Numbered from the stretch's first letter, positions 22,845 to 30,760 are shown. The stretch is 39,465 nt of DNA from Deltaproteobacteria bacterium (GCA_016875215.1 VGRX01000008.1:1-39465), one strand, 5' to 3'. Translations and numbers: made by a program. The notes: a model not told the origin generated them from the letters alone.

Positions 22845-23888
22845 CTACCCCTTCTTCCGCCATTGAGCTCCCGGCCCTCGACCAAGGCATTCGACCTGAC
22901 CTGAGGCCTTCAAAGCCCGAAGCACACGGCGCACCATGTGGTGACTCACCTCGGGACAAGCACGCTCCAAGTCGCCCAGCGTGAATTCCCCGGGGAACGT
23001 GCGGACTGCCTCGTGTACGCGGTCGGTCTTGGCGCCCATTGGCTCCCGTATCTCGCCGACTCGGCGCTCGAACTCCTTGTAGGCGGTTCTCAGGACGAAC
23101 AGAACGAAGTGGACGAAAGGCCAGGGGTCGTGCCGGCCCTCGTGCCATCCCTGGGAACTGGCTTCGAGCGACTCGTAGTATCGTTCCTTGTTCGCCTCGA
23201 TCAGTCGTTCGAGACTGATGTACCGGCCGACCTCGAAGCCCAGGTGATAGCACTGGAGCAGAAGCAGCAAACGAGACAAGCGCCCATTGCCGTCTCTGAA
23301 GGGGTGGATGCAAAGGAAGTCCAGGTTGAACGCGGCCAGCGCCACCAGAGCGGGGACGCTTCGCTCACGCAGGCAGTCGTTCCAGCGTGCGACCAGGTCG
23401 GCCATGGCAGAGGGCGTCGCCACTCCCGACACCGTCCGGAAGCGGATGCGCTCCCGGCCGTCGGGGTACCTCTCGATGATGTCGCCGTCCCGCTCCTTGT
23501 AGCGCCCCGCATCCCAGACATGCCCGCGCACCATCTTGTGGAGATCCAGGACGACTTCCTCAGTCAGAGGCAGTCGGCTGCTGCGCTCGTGGATCAGGGC
23601 AAGAGCGTCTCGGTAGCCGCGTATCTCCTCCTCATCGCGACTGCGAAGGGAGGACCGGCCGAACACGACTGTTGCTATCCGCGGGGCATCGACGTGCACT
23701 CCCTCGATCCGGTTCGACGACACGGCGCTTTCGACCAGAGCATGCTCCCGCAAGGATCTGAGCCTCTCAGGGGCCTGCCTGGAGAACAGTTCCTGCCTTC
23801 CCTTGAACTCGGCCAGATCCGTCAGGTACCAGACGGCAGTCGCCGGCACGGCGGGGGCCGACATACTGAACAACTCCAGAGTTTTCAT
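22845..23888 (-). CDS. Fic-domain AMP-transferase with N-terminal inhibitory motif
   Basis: Fic proteins transfer AMP (or related groups) to target-protein hydroxyls. The 347-residue protein has an N-terminal Fic_N-like region with the inhibitory motif SSNRIEG (S/T-x3-E-G/N; self-inhibited class II form). The complete catalytic motif HPFRDGNGR starts at H195, and a C-terminal winged-helix-like segment follows (FTLGDLERACPEVSHHMVRRVL), as in the long chromosomal Fic family (COG3177). The ATG is preceded by GGAGGGAG. It lies between two 19-bp direct repeats, which suggests acquisition as a unit. The target is unknown. Confidence 0.9.
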   Translation of the reverse strand: MKTLELFSMSAPAVPATAVWYLTDLAEFKGRQELFSRQAPERLRSLREHALVESAVSSNRIEGVHVDAPRIATVVFGRSSLRSRDEEEIRGYRDALALIHERSSRLPLTEEVVLDLHKMVRGHVWDAGRYKERDGDIIERYPDGRERIRFRTVSGVATPSAMADLVARWNDCLRERSVPALVALAAFNLDFLCIHPFRDGNGRLSRLLLLLQCYHLGFEVGRYISLERLIEANKERYYESLEASSQGWHEGRHDPWPFVHFVLFVLRTAYKEFERRVGEIREPMGAKTDRVHEAVRTFPGEFTLGDLERACPEVSHHMVRRVLRALKASGQVECLGRGPGAQWRKKG

Positions 23889-23951
23889 TGCTCCCTCCCC
23901 GCAGCCGCCCCCGCCCCAGCCCGGCGCTCGCCCCACGGCCGCACCGCCACA

Positions 23952-24164
23952 TTACCCCCTTTCTTGCCCCGATTCAAGCCAGAGAACCCCCCCGACGCTC
24001 TGAGCAGCGAACCGCACTCCGGGCACAGCCCCATCAACATAGCCGTACCCCGCGCCTGTGGCACATGGCAATGGCACGGCCGAGCGCATGGGTGTCGGAC
24101 GAGTGGGACACGTCGGACACGTCGGACAGGGGCCGTTGAGGAAGTGCCCGCACCCACGGCACAT
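23952..24164 (-). pseudogene. Possible zinc-ribbon gene remnant
   Basis: The 301-bp stretch between the Fic and SUMF1 genes has a short minus-strand frame starting MCRGCGHFLNGPCPTC. After a repeated CPT run it loses its pattern. In another frame of the same strand GLCPECGSLLRASGG appears. Two C-x2-C knuckles in different frames look like a frameshifted double zinc-ribbon, but the stretch may simply be non-coding. Its start lies 4 bp beyond the right 19-bp repeat. Confidence 0.25.
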
Positions 24165-24167
24165 CCA

Positions 24168-24186
24168 GTGACTTCTACCGTGTGAA
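24168..24186 (+). repeat. 19-bp direct repeat, right copy
   Basis: Identical to 22719-22737. It lies immediately past the stop codon of the SUMF1-domain gene and upstream of the zinc-ribbon-like remnant. Confidence 0.85.
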
Positions 24187-24189
24187 GAT

Positions 24190-25062
24190 TCAGTCCCCGT
24201 CCCGGGCGCAGCGGAAGCCGGCCCCGACGTGCTTGGATTCCTGCTCGTCAACGCTGGTTCGAGTGAGCGGCAGCGCATCGGCCGTGTCCGCAAACGAGCC
24301 GCCCGCAACGAACCGCATGGTCTCGTCATCCTCCTCGAGCTCCTTCTCGGTCTTGCCCTCGACAGAGCAGGTCGAGCTCAGGGACGAGGTCCACTCGAGC
24401 ACGTTGCCGGTCATGTTCAGGAGCCCGTACGGCGAGGCGCCGGCAGGCAGGGCGTCGGCCGGCACGGTCCACATGGTCCCGCAGCCGCGGCCCTTGTCGG
24501 AGTGGAAGTCCGCCCGCTCGCAATCGGGAAGCTCGTTGCCCCACGGATAGAGCCGTCCGTCCGAGGCGCCGGCCGCCCGCTGCCATTCGGGGATGGTGGG
24601 CAGCCTGCGCCTGACAAAGCGGCAGTATGCCAGAGCACCGGCCCACTCCACGCAGTTCATCGGGTGGTCCTCCCGCCCCTTGGCCTCCAAGTTGCAGAAC
24701 TCGGAGCGCTCGAACGTATCGAACTTGCGGGGAAGGCAGACTCCGGCATCCACGCACTTCCTGAACTCGCGCACCGTCACCTCGGTCCTGTCGATCCAGA
24801 ACGCGGCGGGCGTCTCGTCCCAGCACTTGTCCAGGTGGCAGATGGATACCCGGCCCTCGGGGACGAAACACTCCTGCGGCCCATCTTCGGCCCGGATCGG
24901 CTGGCAGTGCGCTTCGACCGGCTCCGGCAGCGGAGCCTCCCGGCTGTAGAGCTGCACCACGGCGACCGAAAGGACGATCGTCCCGTGTACCGAGAAGAAC
25001 GGTGCGGTCATGCCCGATGCAAGCGACATAAGGAACATCAGGGGAAGGACACTCACGGCCAT
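24190..25062 (-). CDS. Formylglycine-generating-enzyme (SUMF1/FGE-sulfatase) domain protein
   Basis: A 290-residue membrane-anchored protein with an N-terminal hydrophobic segment (about 1-38) and a C-type-lectin-like FGE domain (PF03781). Family motifs are FWIDRTEVTVREFRKCV, HPMNCVEWAGALAYCRF, RRLPTIPEWQRAAG, YPWGNELPDC, NMTGNVLEWTSS, FVAGGSFAD and the terminal GAGFRCARDG. Extra cysteines suggest disulfides. The true FGE copper-cysteine pair cannot be confirmed, and no formylglycine sulfatase is nearby; the large sulfatase-fold protein at 3.9 kb uses threonine. A structural or binding role is more likely than sulfatase activation. The candidate promoter is at 25089-25117. Confidence 0.85.
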   Translation of the reverse strand: MAVSVLPLMFLMSLASGMTAPFFSVHGTIVLSVAVVQLYSREAPLPEPVEAHCQPIRAEDGPQECFVPEGRVSICHLDKCWDETPAAFWIDRTEVTVREFRKCVDAGVCLPRKFDTFERSEFCNLEAKGREDHPMNCVEWAGALAYCRFVRRRLPTIPEWQRAAGASDGRLYPWGNELPDCERADFHSDKGRGCGTMWTVPADALPAGASPYGLLNMTGNVLEWTSSLSSTCSVEGKTEKELEEDDETMRFVAGGSFADTADALPLTRTSVDEQESKHVGAGFRCARDGD

Positions 25063-25088
25063 GGTTTCACCCCCGTTGCAGGTCCGCT

Positions 25089-25117
25089 ATGGTAACCCTC
25101 GCAGCCCCGCAAGACAA
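25089..25117 (-). promoter_or_regulatory. Candidate promoter of the SUMF1-domain gene
   Basis: Minus-strand TTGTCT (25117-25112), 17 bp, TACCAT (25094-25089); 4/6 matches each. It lies in the gap between lipB and the SUMF1-domain gene. Confidence 0.35.
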
Positions 25118-25200
25118 GACCGGGACGAGTAGGGCATTCCACCCATCCGGCCAGTGACGGAAGGCCGGAACGCGGGGGCGGGCGGACGACAGGCTCCGGC

Positions 25201-25851
25201 TCATGAGGCCGGGACCAGCCCCAGCCTGTCGGCAAGAGCAGCGGCCACGACGGGGGCGAAATCGGCTGGCGACGGAGCGGCCCCGGTCTCGGCAAGCAGT
25301 GAGGTCGCATTCACCCCTCGCAACCCGCACGCGACGATCGCACGGAACCAGGACAGGTCGGTCGCCAGGTTCACGGCAAAGCCGTGGCGGGTGACTCCGT
25401 TCTCGAGGCGCACGCCGACTGCCGCGATCTTGCGACCGCCGACGAAAACCCCCGGCCGGGCAGTATCCGCCTCTGCGCAGATGCCGTGGGTCGAAAGAAC
25501 CCGGGCCAGCACCTCCAGGAGCAGGTCGATGTAGTCGTTGAGAGACAGCCGCAGACGGCCCAGGGCCAGGAGCGGGTACCCGACGAGCTGGCCCGGACCA
25601 TGGAACGTGAGCAGCCCCCCTCGGTCCGTGGCCACGATTTCGGCTCCTCGCCTGCAAAGCGTCTCCGGCGGTACGAGGAAGCCTCCGCCGGCCCTCCGCC
25701 TGCCGGTCGTGTACACCGGCGGGTGCTCCAGCAGGAGCAGGGTGTGCGGGGCCTTCCCTTCCACGACGTTTCGGTGCGTTTCGAGCTGGAGAGCGAGCGC
25801 TTCCGCATACGGAACGGTCCCCAGCCACCGGACAAGGAGATCGGCCGGCAT
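25201..25851 (-). CDS. lipB: Octanoyltransferase LipB (internal start within the longer fused frame)
   Basis: Transfers octanoyl from acyl-carrier protein to lipoyl domains, the first step of lipoate synthesis. From ATG 25851 it is a normal-length 216-residue LipB. It has LLLLEHPPVYTTGRR, DRGGLLTFHGPGQLVGYP, the catalytic lysine in VGGRKIAAVGVR and the catalytic cysteine in IVACGLRGVNATSL. The same reading frame stays open upstream through a 54-bp repeat array into a CAP lipoprotein (ends at 27108). LipB is cytoplasmic, so it must start internally or be released from that fusion to work. No strong ribosome site precedes ATG 25851; a GTG lies one codon before it. Confidence 0.88.
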   Translation of the reverse strand: MPADLLVRWLGTVPYAEALALQLETHRNVVEGKAPHTLLLLEHPPVYTTGRRRAGGGFLVPPETLCRRGAEIVATDRGGLLTFHGPGQLVGYPLLALGRLRLSLNDYIDLLLEVLARVLSTHGICAEADTARPGVFVGGRKIAAVGVRLENGVTRHGFAVNLATDLSWFRAIVACGLRGVNATSLLAETGAAPSPADFAPVVAAALADRLGLVPAS

Positions 25852-27108
25852 CACGGCACGTCTCGACGGACGGCCGCGCCTGCGATATCGACATCGATGC
25901 CGCCCGCGATTGCGCTGCCGATTGCGACGTCGCCTGCGATATCGACATCGACGCCGCCCGCGATTGCGCTGCCGATTGCGACGCCGCCTGCGATATCGAC
26001 ATCGATGCCGCCTGCGATTGCGCTGCCGATTGCGACGCCGCCTGCGATATCGACATCGATGCCGCCTGCGATTCCGCTGCCGATTGCCCCAATACCTTGC
26101 GGTGTGGAACGACCACGTCTTCTCCCAGGCCTTTCCGCCCCGTTCTCCCTTGATGGAGACCCAGTACTTCGTGCCCGCCTCGAGCGGGGAGTGGGCGTAC
26201 ATGGCGATCGTGCTTCCCCCGGCCAGGTTGCCGTCGTTGCTCGGGTCGACCCAGACGTGCGGGATCTCCTTCAGGTCTTTGTCGGCCCACAGTCGATGCT
26301 CGATCACCTTGAAGCCGCCGGGTGACGACCACGTGATTGAGATGATGGTCCCGGACGGGTAGCCCCCCGGGGGAGGCGGCGGCTGCGGGGTCTCCATGCC
26401 GTCGAAGCTTGGGGGGATCCCGCTGCTGCCCGGCGGAGGGTAGATCCCCATCCGCTCCGGCCCCGTGTACTTCTTCCCCTCGGCATCGGTGAAGCCGAAA
26501 TCCATGGTGTCGATCTTGCTGGAGTTCTGCCAGGTTCCGGCGCCCGCCGCGCCGTAGCCGCAGGCCACCATCGTCGCATCCATGAAGGGAATCCGATGGT
26601 AGAGGGTGTTCATCCAGCCGTCCACCGCACCGGTGGGGTTGTGGACGAACGCGATGACCTCGGCCGCGCCGTCTCCGTATCCGAAATGTCCCATCCGGTC
26701 CCACGGCGCCGTTCCCGTAAACCCCGGCGTCCACGAAGGGTTCTCGTCGTGAGGGCTGGTCCCCGTGCTCTGGTACTTGTCCTTGTGGGTCACGTAGTAG
26801 TCGCAGTGCGCCTGGCATGCCTCGTTGATTGCCTCGATCATGTCGAGCGGCGGGAGGTTGCTCTGCCATCGAAACCAGTTGGCCCTCTCCAGCGCTTCGA
26901 CCTGGTCGGACCGGGCGCTTTCCGGTGCGAAGCCGGCCGGCAGCGGATCGAGCTCCCCCGGGGCTTCGAGGATGTCGCCGACCAGCAAGGGATCCACGTC
27001 CCGCTCGAAATCGAGCAACGTCTCGTCCGTCCCTTCGCCGCCACCGCACGAGAGCAGGAACAGAAGCAGGGCGGCGAAGGCAGGGGCCGGCGTGCGGCGC
27101 AGGATCAC
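25201..27108 (-). CDS. CAP-domain lipoprotein joined in frame to LipB (635-residue open frame)
   Basis: This frame starts at GTG 27108, which overlaps the PilZ stop by 4 bp (GTGA). It encodes a lipoprotein signal (ALLLFLLSC), a CAP domain (about 70-215: CQAHCDYYVTHKDKY, GYGDGAAEVIAF, TMVACGYGAAGAGTW) and an Fn3-like domain (about 245-345, ending WEKTWSFHTARY). It then reads through the 54-bp repeats as Arg-rich units (NRQRNRRRHRCRYRRRRR) straight into LipB with no stop. The natural protein should end near residue 345. The stop may have been lost when the repeat arose or expanded, or a frameshift may exist: another frame through the repeat reads as Ser/Ala/Gln-rich SQAASMSISQAASQSAAQ. Whether the full fusion is made is unknown. 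Confidence 0.6.
   Translation of the reverse strand: MILRRTPAPAFAALLLFLLSCGGGEGTDETLLDFERDVDPLLVGDILEAPGELDPLPAGFAPESARSDQVEALERANWFRWQSNLPPLDMIEAINEACQAHCDYYVTHKDKYQSTGTSPHDENPSWTPGFTGTAPWDRMGHFGYGDGAAEVIAFVHNPTGAVDGWMNTLYHRIPFMDATMVACGYGAAGAGTWQNSSKIDTMDFGFTDAEGKKYTGPERMGIYPPPGSSGIPPSFDGMETPQPPPPPGGYPSGTIISITWSSPGGFKVIEHRLWADKDLKEIPHVWVDPSNDGNLAGGSTIAMYAHSPLEAGTKYWVSIKGERGGKAWEKTWSFHTARYWGNRQRNRRRHRCRYRRRRRNRQRNRRRHRCRYRRRRRNRQRNRGRRRCRYRRRRRNRQRNRGRHRCRYRRRGRPSRRAVMPADLLVRWLGTVPYAEALALQLETHRNVVEGKAPHTLLLLEHPPVYTTGRRRAGGGFLVPPETLCRRGAEIVATDRGGLLTFHGPGQLVGYPLLALGRLRLSLNDYIDLLLEVLARVLSTHGICAEADTARPGVFVGGRKIAAVGVRLENGVTRHGFAVNLATDLSWFRAIVACGLRGVNATSLLAETGAAPSPADFAPVVAAALADRLGLVPAS
25878..26087. 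repeat. 54-bp tandem repeat, 3.9 copies
   Basis: Units begin at 25878, 25932, 25986 and 26040, each starting GCCTGCGATATCGACATCGA and nearly identical. Each unit splits into two related half-units beginning GCCTGCGAT. Because 54 is a multiple of three, all six frames stay open with an 18-residue period. The array lies between the end of the CAP-lipoprotein domain and lipB. Confidence 0.92.
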
Positions 27109-27455
27109 GGCAGGCCTCTCTTGCTATTCTCTTCGACCAGTTGGAGCCACCTCTCGCGATCACCGGAGGCGAACGAGAAGAGCCTCACTCCGAAACCGCG
27201 AGGGGCACCGGGCTCGTCCGTGATGATGCGTGCCACGACGCCGCGACACGCCAGCAACCCGGACGGAAGGAAGAGCTGGATGTCGAGCACCGAGTCCACC
27301 TCGAACGGAAAGGCCTTCGGGTCGGACGTGACCAGGGCAAGGCCGCCGAGCGAGACATTGGCAACCTTGAAGTAGTAGTCCAACGTGGCCGCTGGCTCGC
27401 GGGCCATTGCGATGACATCCGGACACTGATATCGCGGGTGTGCTCTCCTTTCCAT
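27105..27455 (-). CDS. PilZ-domain protein
   Basis: A 116-residue single-domain PilZ protein, a likely cyclic-di-GMP receptor. The N-terminal MERRAHPRY provides the RxxxR motif and KVANVSLGGLAL the (D/N)xSxxG motif, both needed for nucleotide binding. The rest is the expected beta-barrel (FEVDSVLDIQLFLPSG, VVARIITDE, RGFGVRLFSF). The stop overlaps the CAP-lipoprotein GTG by 4 bp, so the pair is translationally coupled. It begins about 110 bp after meaB, with a candidate own promoter (TTGCAC 27504-27499, TATCCT 27481-27476). Confidence 0.88.
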   Translation of the reverse strand: MERRAHPRYQCPDVIAMAREPAATLDYYFKVANVSLGGLALVTSDPKAFPFEVDSVLDIQLFLPSGLLACRGVVARIITDEPGAPRGFGVRLFSFASGDRERWLQLVEENSKRGLP

Positions 27456-27507
27456 TCACCACCCTCCTGAGGACGAGGATATTCCACGCCCGCGACGTGT
27501 GCAAGTG

Positions 27508-27537
27508 CGGAGATGACCGGCTCTCCCCGCATCTCCG
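27508..27537 (-). terminator. Hairpin downstream of meaB
   Basis: CGGAGATG (27508-27515) and CATCTCCG (27530-27537) form a perfect 8-bp stem with a 14-nt loop, about 30 bp past the meaB stop. No U-tract follows, so a terminator role is only possible. Confidence 0.3.
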
Positions 27538-27565
27538 ATCCGAATCAAGCGGCTCGACCGTCACA

Positions 27566-28573
27566 TCATACCGATGGGGGGAACAGAGAAGCAAGCAGCT
27601 TCTCGGCAACGTCGTACGGCGAGGTTTTCCGAGAGACAAGCCGTCGGGAGATCCCCGAAGTGCGTTCGAGCTCGGCGAGGCGGCTCTCGAACTCCGCGGC
27701 CATGCGCTCCCGGAGCAGGGCATGGATGATGTCCGCAAGGCGGACCCGCTCGCGGCGTTCCCAGGCACCGGACTGGCGGATGGAATCGCCGTGGCGGTCG
27801 ATGGCCTCGGCCAGCTCTGCAATTCCCTCGTTGCGTGGGGCGACGGTCTTGAGAATGGGGATGCGAGCGGTCGTTTCGGGGGCCTGCTGAACGGGCCATG
27901 GATTGTTGTCAGTCCCGCGGTGATGCCTCAGCTCGGCCTGGGAAACGGTGATTTGCTGGATGGTCTCGAGCTCCGCGATGACTCGCTCGGCGCCGGGGCG
28001 GTCCGCCTTGTTGACTGCGAAGACGTCGGCGACCTCGAGCAGGCCGGCCTTCATGATCTGGATCTCGTCACCGAGCCCGGGCACGAGGACGACGACCGAG
28101 GTATGCGCGTTCCGGACGATGTCGACCTCGTCCTGGCCGACACCGACGGTCTCGATGAGGACCATGTCGAAGCCCATGGCATCGAGCACGGTGACGACAT
28201 CGGACGTGGAGCGGGAGAGTCCGCCGAGGTGACCGCGGGTGGCCAGGGAGCGGATGAAGACACCCGGGTCCGCCGCGTGACGCTGCATGCGGATGCGGTC
28301 GCCCAGGATGGCCCCGCCGGTGAAGGGGCTCGAAGGGTCGATGGCGACCACCCCCACGGTCCGTCCCGTGCTTCGGAATCTCTTGACCAGCATGTCCACG
28401 AGGGTGCTCTTGCCGGCCCCCGGATTGCCCGTGATGCCCACGATGTGCGCCCGACCGGTGTGCGGAAACAGTGCGGCAAGCTGGGCCCGTGCCGACGGAT
28501 CCCGGTCATCCGCAAGTCTCATCAGCCGGGCAGCGGCGCGAATGTCACCGGCAAGTATCTTCTCTACCAGCAT
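27566..28573 (-). CDS. meaB: MeaB/ArgK-family GTPase (methylmalonyl-CoA mutase chaperone)
   Basis: A G-protein chaperone that loads and protects adenosylcobalamin in methylmalonyl-CoA-type mutases. The 335-residue protein has the P-loop GITGNPGAGKSTLVD, the family motifs DPSSPFTGGAILGDRIRM and ETVGVGQDEVDI, and NKAD for guanine recognition. A C-terminal helical dimerisation arm follows. The ATG has GGGGAG just upstream, and a run of nine G (28601-28593) lies 20 bp before it. No mutase gene is in the window. It is 78 bp downstream of the UPF0210 gene in the same direction and may belong to the microcompartment operon. Confidence 0.92.
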   Translation of the reverse strand: MLVEKILAGDIRAAARLMRLADDRDPSARAQLAALFPHTGRAHIVGITGNPGAGKSTLVDMLVKRFRSTGRTVGVVAIDPSSPFTGGAILGDRIRMQRHAADPGVFIRSLATRGHLGGLSRSTSDVVTVLDAMGFDMVLIETVGVGQDEVDIVRNAHTSVVVLVPGLGDEIQIMKAGLLEVADVFAVNKADRPGAERVIAELETIQQITVSQAELRHHRGTDNNPWPVQQAPETTARIPILKTVAPRNEGIAELAEAIDRHGDSIRQSGAWERRERVRLADIIHALLRERMAAEFESRLAELERTSGISRRLVSRKTSPYDVAEKLLASLFPPSV

Positions 28574-28651
28574 GTTCTCCCCAACTTCTGTTCCCCCCCC
28601 CTTCGACCTCTTCGCTTGCCCGGTCCCTCGGGGCAGGCCACCCCCCGCCCC

Positions 28652-30028
28652 CTAGTTCTTCACACTGGTGATGGGCGGCGGGATGCGCCCGGTCAGCCGG
28701 ACAAAACCCGCACAGGAGTATTGCGACACGGGCATGATCACGAGCTGCCCCAGCAGTCCGCCAAGGTCCACGACGTCCCCCGGCTTTGCATCCGGTACCG
28801 GCAGGATGCGGACCGCGGTCGTCTTGTTGTTCACCATGCCGATGGCCAGCTCGTCTGCGATGATTCCAGCGATGGTCTCGACCGGCGTATCGCCCGGAAC
28901 CGCCACCATGTCGAGCCCGACGGAGCACACTGCGGTCATGGCCTCGAGCTTCTCGAGGTTGATGCTCCCCCGCAGCGCTGCGGCCACCATGCCGGCATCC
29001 TCGCTGACCGGGATGAACGCACCGGACAGGCCGCCGACGGAAGTGGAAGCCATGGTGCCCCCCTTCTTGACCGCATCGACCAGCATGGCCAGCGCGGCCG
29101 TCGTGCCCGGGGCGCCGGTGGCCTCGACGCCCATCTCCTCGATGATGTCGGAAATGGAATCTCCGATGGCCGGCGTCGGCGCAAGCGACAGGTCCACGAT
29201 GCCGAACGTGACGGGCTCACCGAGCATGCCGGCAACCTCCCGGCCCACCAGCTCACCGGCCCGCGTGATCTTGAATGCCATCTTCTTGATCGTCTCGGCC
29301 ACCTGCGCCAGGTCGCCGAAACGCCCTTCACGCTTCATGCGCCGCAGCGCTGCCAGCACGACTCCGGGGCCGCTCACCCCGACGTTGATCACCGCGTCCG
29401 GCTCCCCGACGCCGTGGAACGCCCCTGCGATGAACGGGTTGTCCTCGGCCGCGTTGCAGAACACCACCAGTCGGGCGCACCCGGCCCCGTGCGCGGTGAG
29501 CTCCGCTGCCTGCTTGATCGACTCGGCCATCACGAGCACCGCGTCCATGTTGATCCCGGACCGTGTGGTACCCAGGTTGACCGACGAACATACCCGCTTC
29601 GTCGCTGCCAATGCCTGCGGGATGGACCTCATGAAGCGCATGTCACCGGTCGTGGCCCCCTTGTGGACCAGGGCCGAGTAGCCGGCGATGTAGTCCACTC
29701 CCACGTCCTGCGCCACCTGGTCCAGCACCCGGGCGACCGCAACGTACTCCTCGGTGCTCGACAGCCCCTCGCACACCAGCGACATGGGCGTCAGCGAGAT
29801 GCGCTTGTTCACGATGGGGATCCCGTACCGGTCCTCCACCTGAGCCGCACACTCCACCAGGCGGTGGGCCCGCTGGTACAGGCGGTCGTAGAGGAACCTG
29901 CACAGCGCATCCACCGACCCGTGCGGGGCATCCAGCAGCGACACACCGAGCGTGACCGTTCGGATGTCGAGATGCTCGGCCTCGATCATCCGGATAGTCT
30001 CGTGGATCTCGTTCATCGAGAAGAGCAT
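28652..30028 (-). CDS. UPF0210 (PFL-like fold) protein
   Basis: A 458-residue protein of the UPF0210/COG2848 family, described as having a pyruvate-formate-lyase-like fold but no known reaction. Family features are the [20 protein letters not shown] start, [71 protein letters not shown] and the ending [12 protein letters not shown]. The glycyl-radical RVxGY motif is not present; the C-terminal VRLTGRIP is only a faint echo of it. UPF0210 genes typically follow an ACT-domain (UPF0237) gene, as here with a 3-bp gap. Here the pair also follows four microcompartment shell genes, which is not the usual setting as I know it. Confidence 0.9.
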   Translation of the reverse strand: MLFSMNEIHETIRMIEAEHLDIRTVTLGVSLLDAPHGSVDALCRFLYDRLYQRAHRLVECAAQVEDRYGIPIVNKRISLTPMSLVCEGLSSTEEYVAVARVLDQVAQDVGVDYIAGYSALVHKGATTGDMRFMRSIPQALAATKRVCSSVNLGTTRSGINMDAVLVMAESIKQAAELTAHGAGCARLVVFCNAAEDNPFIAGAFHGVGEPDAVINVGVSGPGVVLAALRRMKREGRFGDLAQVAETIKKMAFKITRAGELVGREVAGMLGEPVTFGIVDLSLAPTPAIGDSISDIIEEMGVEATGAPGTTAALAMLVDAVKKGGTMASTSVGGLSGAFIPVSEDAGMVAAALRGSINLEKLEAMTAVCSVGLDMVAVPGDTPVETIAGIIADELAIGMVNNKTTAVRILPVPDAKPGDVVDLGGLLGQLVIMPVSQYSCAGFVRLTGRIPPPITSVKN

Positions 30029-30031
30029 CGG

Positions 30032-30748
30032 TCACACCTTGTGCATGGACTTGAAGATGTTCTCGTGCATCACCAGGATCTGGGTCTGGCCGATGCGGAG
30101 CGCCTCGTCCTGGAGCCTCTCCTTGAAGATGCGGAACGACAGGTTGTTCTTCTCCAGCCCGTCGAGGTTCACGATGAAGATCATCGAGAAGTAGTCGGCC
30201 AGGATCACCTGGCTGATGTCGGCCAGGTCTCCACCGCACTCAGCGACGACGGCGGAGATGCGGGCGACGATGCCGGGACGGTTGTATCCCACGACCGTGA
30301 CGATGGCCCGGTTGCCGGTCGATTCCGGTCGAGACAGGTTGAGCATGGTCTCACGGCACTGCGCATCGAGCGAGAGACACACGGACTGGTCCATCGCTGC
30401 ATCCGCCTTGAGGAGCGGGGGGCCCGAGGATGGCTCCGCTGTCGGCGAGGGCGGCGAAACCGCGGGGGCAGCGGCCGCTGGAGGTGCTGCCGCGGCTCCT
30501 GAGCCGGCCGATGCTGCCGCACGCCGCGTCACCTCCTGCACCACGATGTCCTCGATGAGCTTCTCCAGCGCTTCGCTCTTCAGCGGAGCAGCGGCCCTGG
30601 GCGGCTCTTCGACCGCATACTTCAGCGTGATCCCCTTGCGGGAAGCGAACTCCCGGGCCCCGGGTGTCAGCAGCATGTCGCGCACCACCACGAAGGTGCC
30701 GTCCTTCTGCCCCGCCTCGATATCCTTCTCGGTCACTGCCTTCTTCAT
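30032..30748 (-). CDS. ACT-domain (UPF0237) protein with microcompartment-type N-terminal motif
   Basis: A 238-residue, three-part protein. Residues 1-45 (VTEKDIEAGQKDGTFVVV, then MLLTPGAREFASRKGI) match the short 'V-T-x-x-D-v...T-P-x-A-r-x-x-A...G-I' motif found in several microcompartment proteins such as EutT/EutQ- and PduL-type enzymes. Residues about 70-120 are an Ala/Pro/Ser-rich linker. Residues about 145-238 are a UPF0237 ACT domain (VVGYNRPGIVARISAVVAE, DISQVILADYFSMIFIV) that normally senses a small ligand. ACT/UPF0237 proteins I know are about 90 residues, so the N-terminal half is an addition. It lies 12 bp after the last shell gene and 3 bp before the UPF0210 gene, and may tether UPF0210 to the shell (inference). 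Confidence 0.82.
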   Translation of the reverse strand: MKKAVTEKDIEAGQKDGTFVVVRDMLLTPGAREFASRKGITLKYAVEEPPRAAAPLKSEALEKLIEDIVVQEVTRRAAASAGSGAAAAPPAAAAPAVSPPSPTAEPSSGPPLLKADAAMDQSVCLSLDAQCRETMLNLSRPESTGNRAIVTVVGYNRPGIVARISAVVAECGGDLADISQVILADYFSMIFIVNLDGLEKNNLSFRIFKERLQDEALRIGQTQILVMHENIFKSMHKV

Positions 30749-30760
30749 TTCGGCTCCAGG

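Noticed and set aside
24190-25062. Formylglycine activator for the sulfatase at 3.9 kb
   Set aside because: The sulfatase-fold protein has a threonine in the nucleophile region and no C/S-x-P-x-R motif, so it does not need formylglycine.
25878-26087. CRISPR array
   Set aside because: The 54-bp units are directly adjacent, with no unique spacers and no cas genes; it is a minisatellite.
28593-28601. Run of nine C as a phase-variation switch for meaB
   Set aside because: It lies outside the coding region and no promoter boxes flank it at suitable spacing; kept only as a remark.
27440-30502. A 1020-codon open frame on the plus strand, and similar long frames at 757-2970, 4830-6854, 4852-6909, 34003-36930 and 36389-38698
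   Set aside because: They lie antisense to, or in another frame over, well-supported genes, have no recognisable domain and show the Arg/Gly/Pro/His-rich composition of GC-rich shadow frames.
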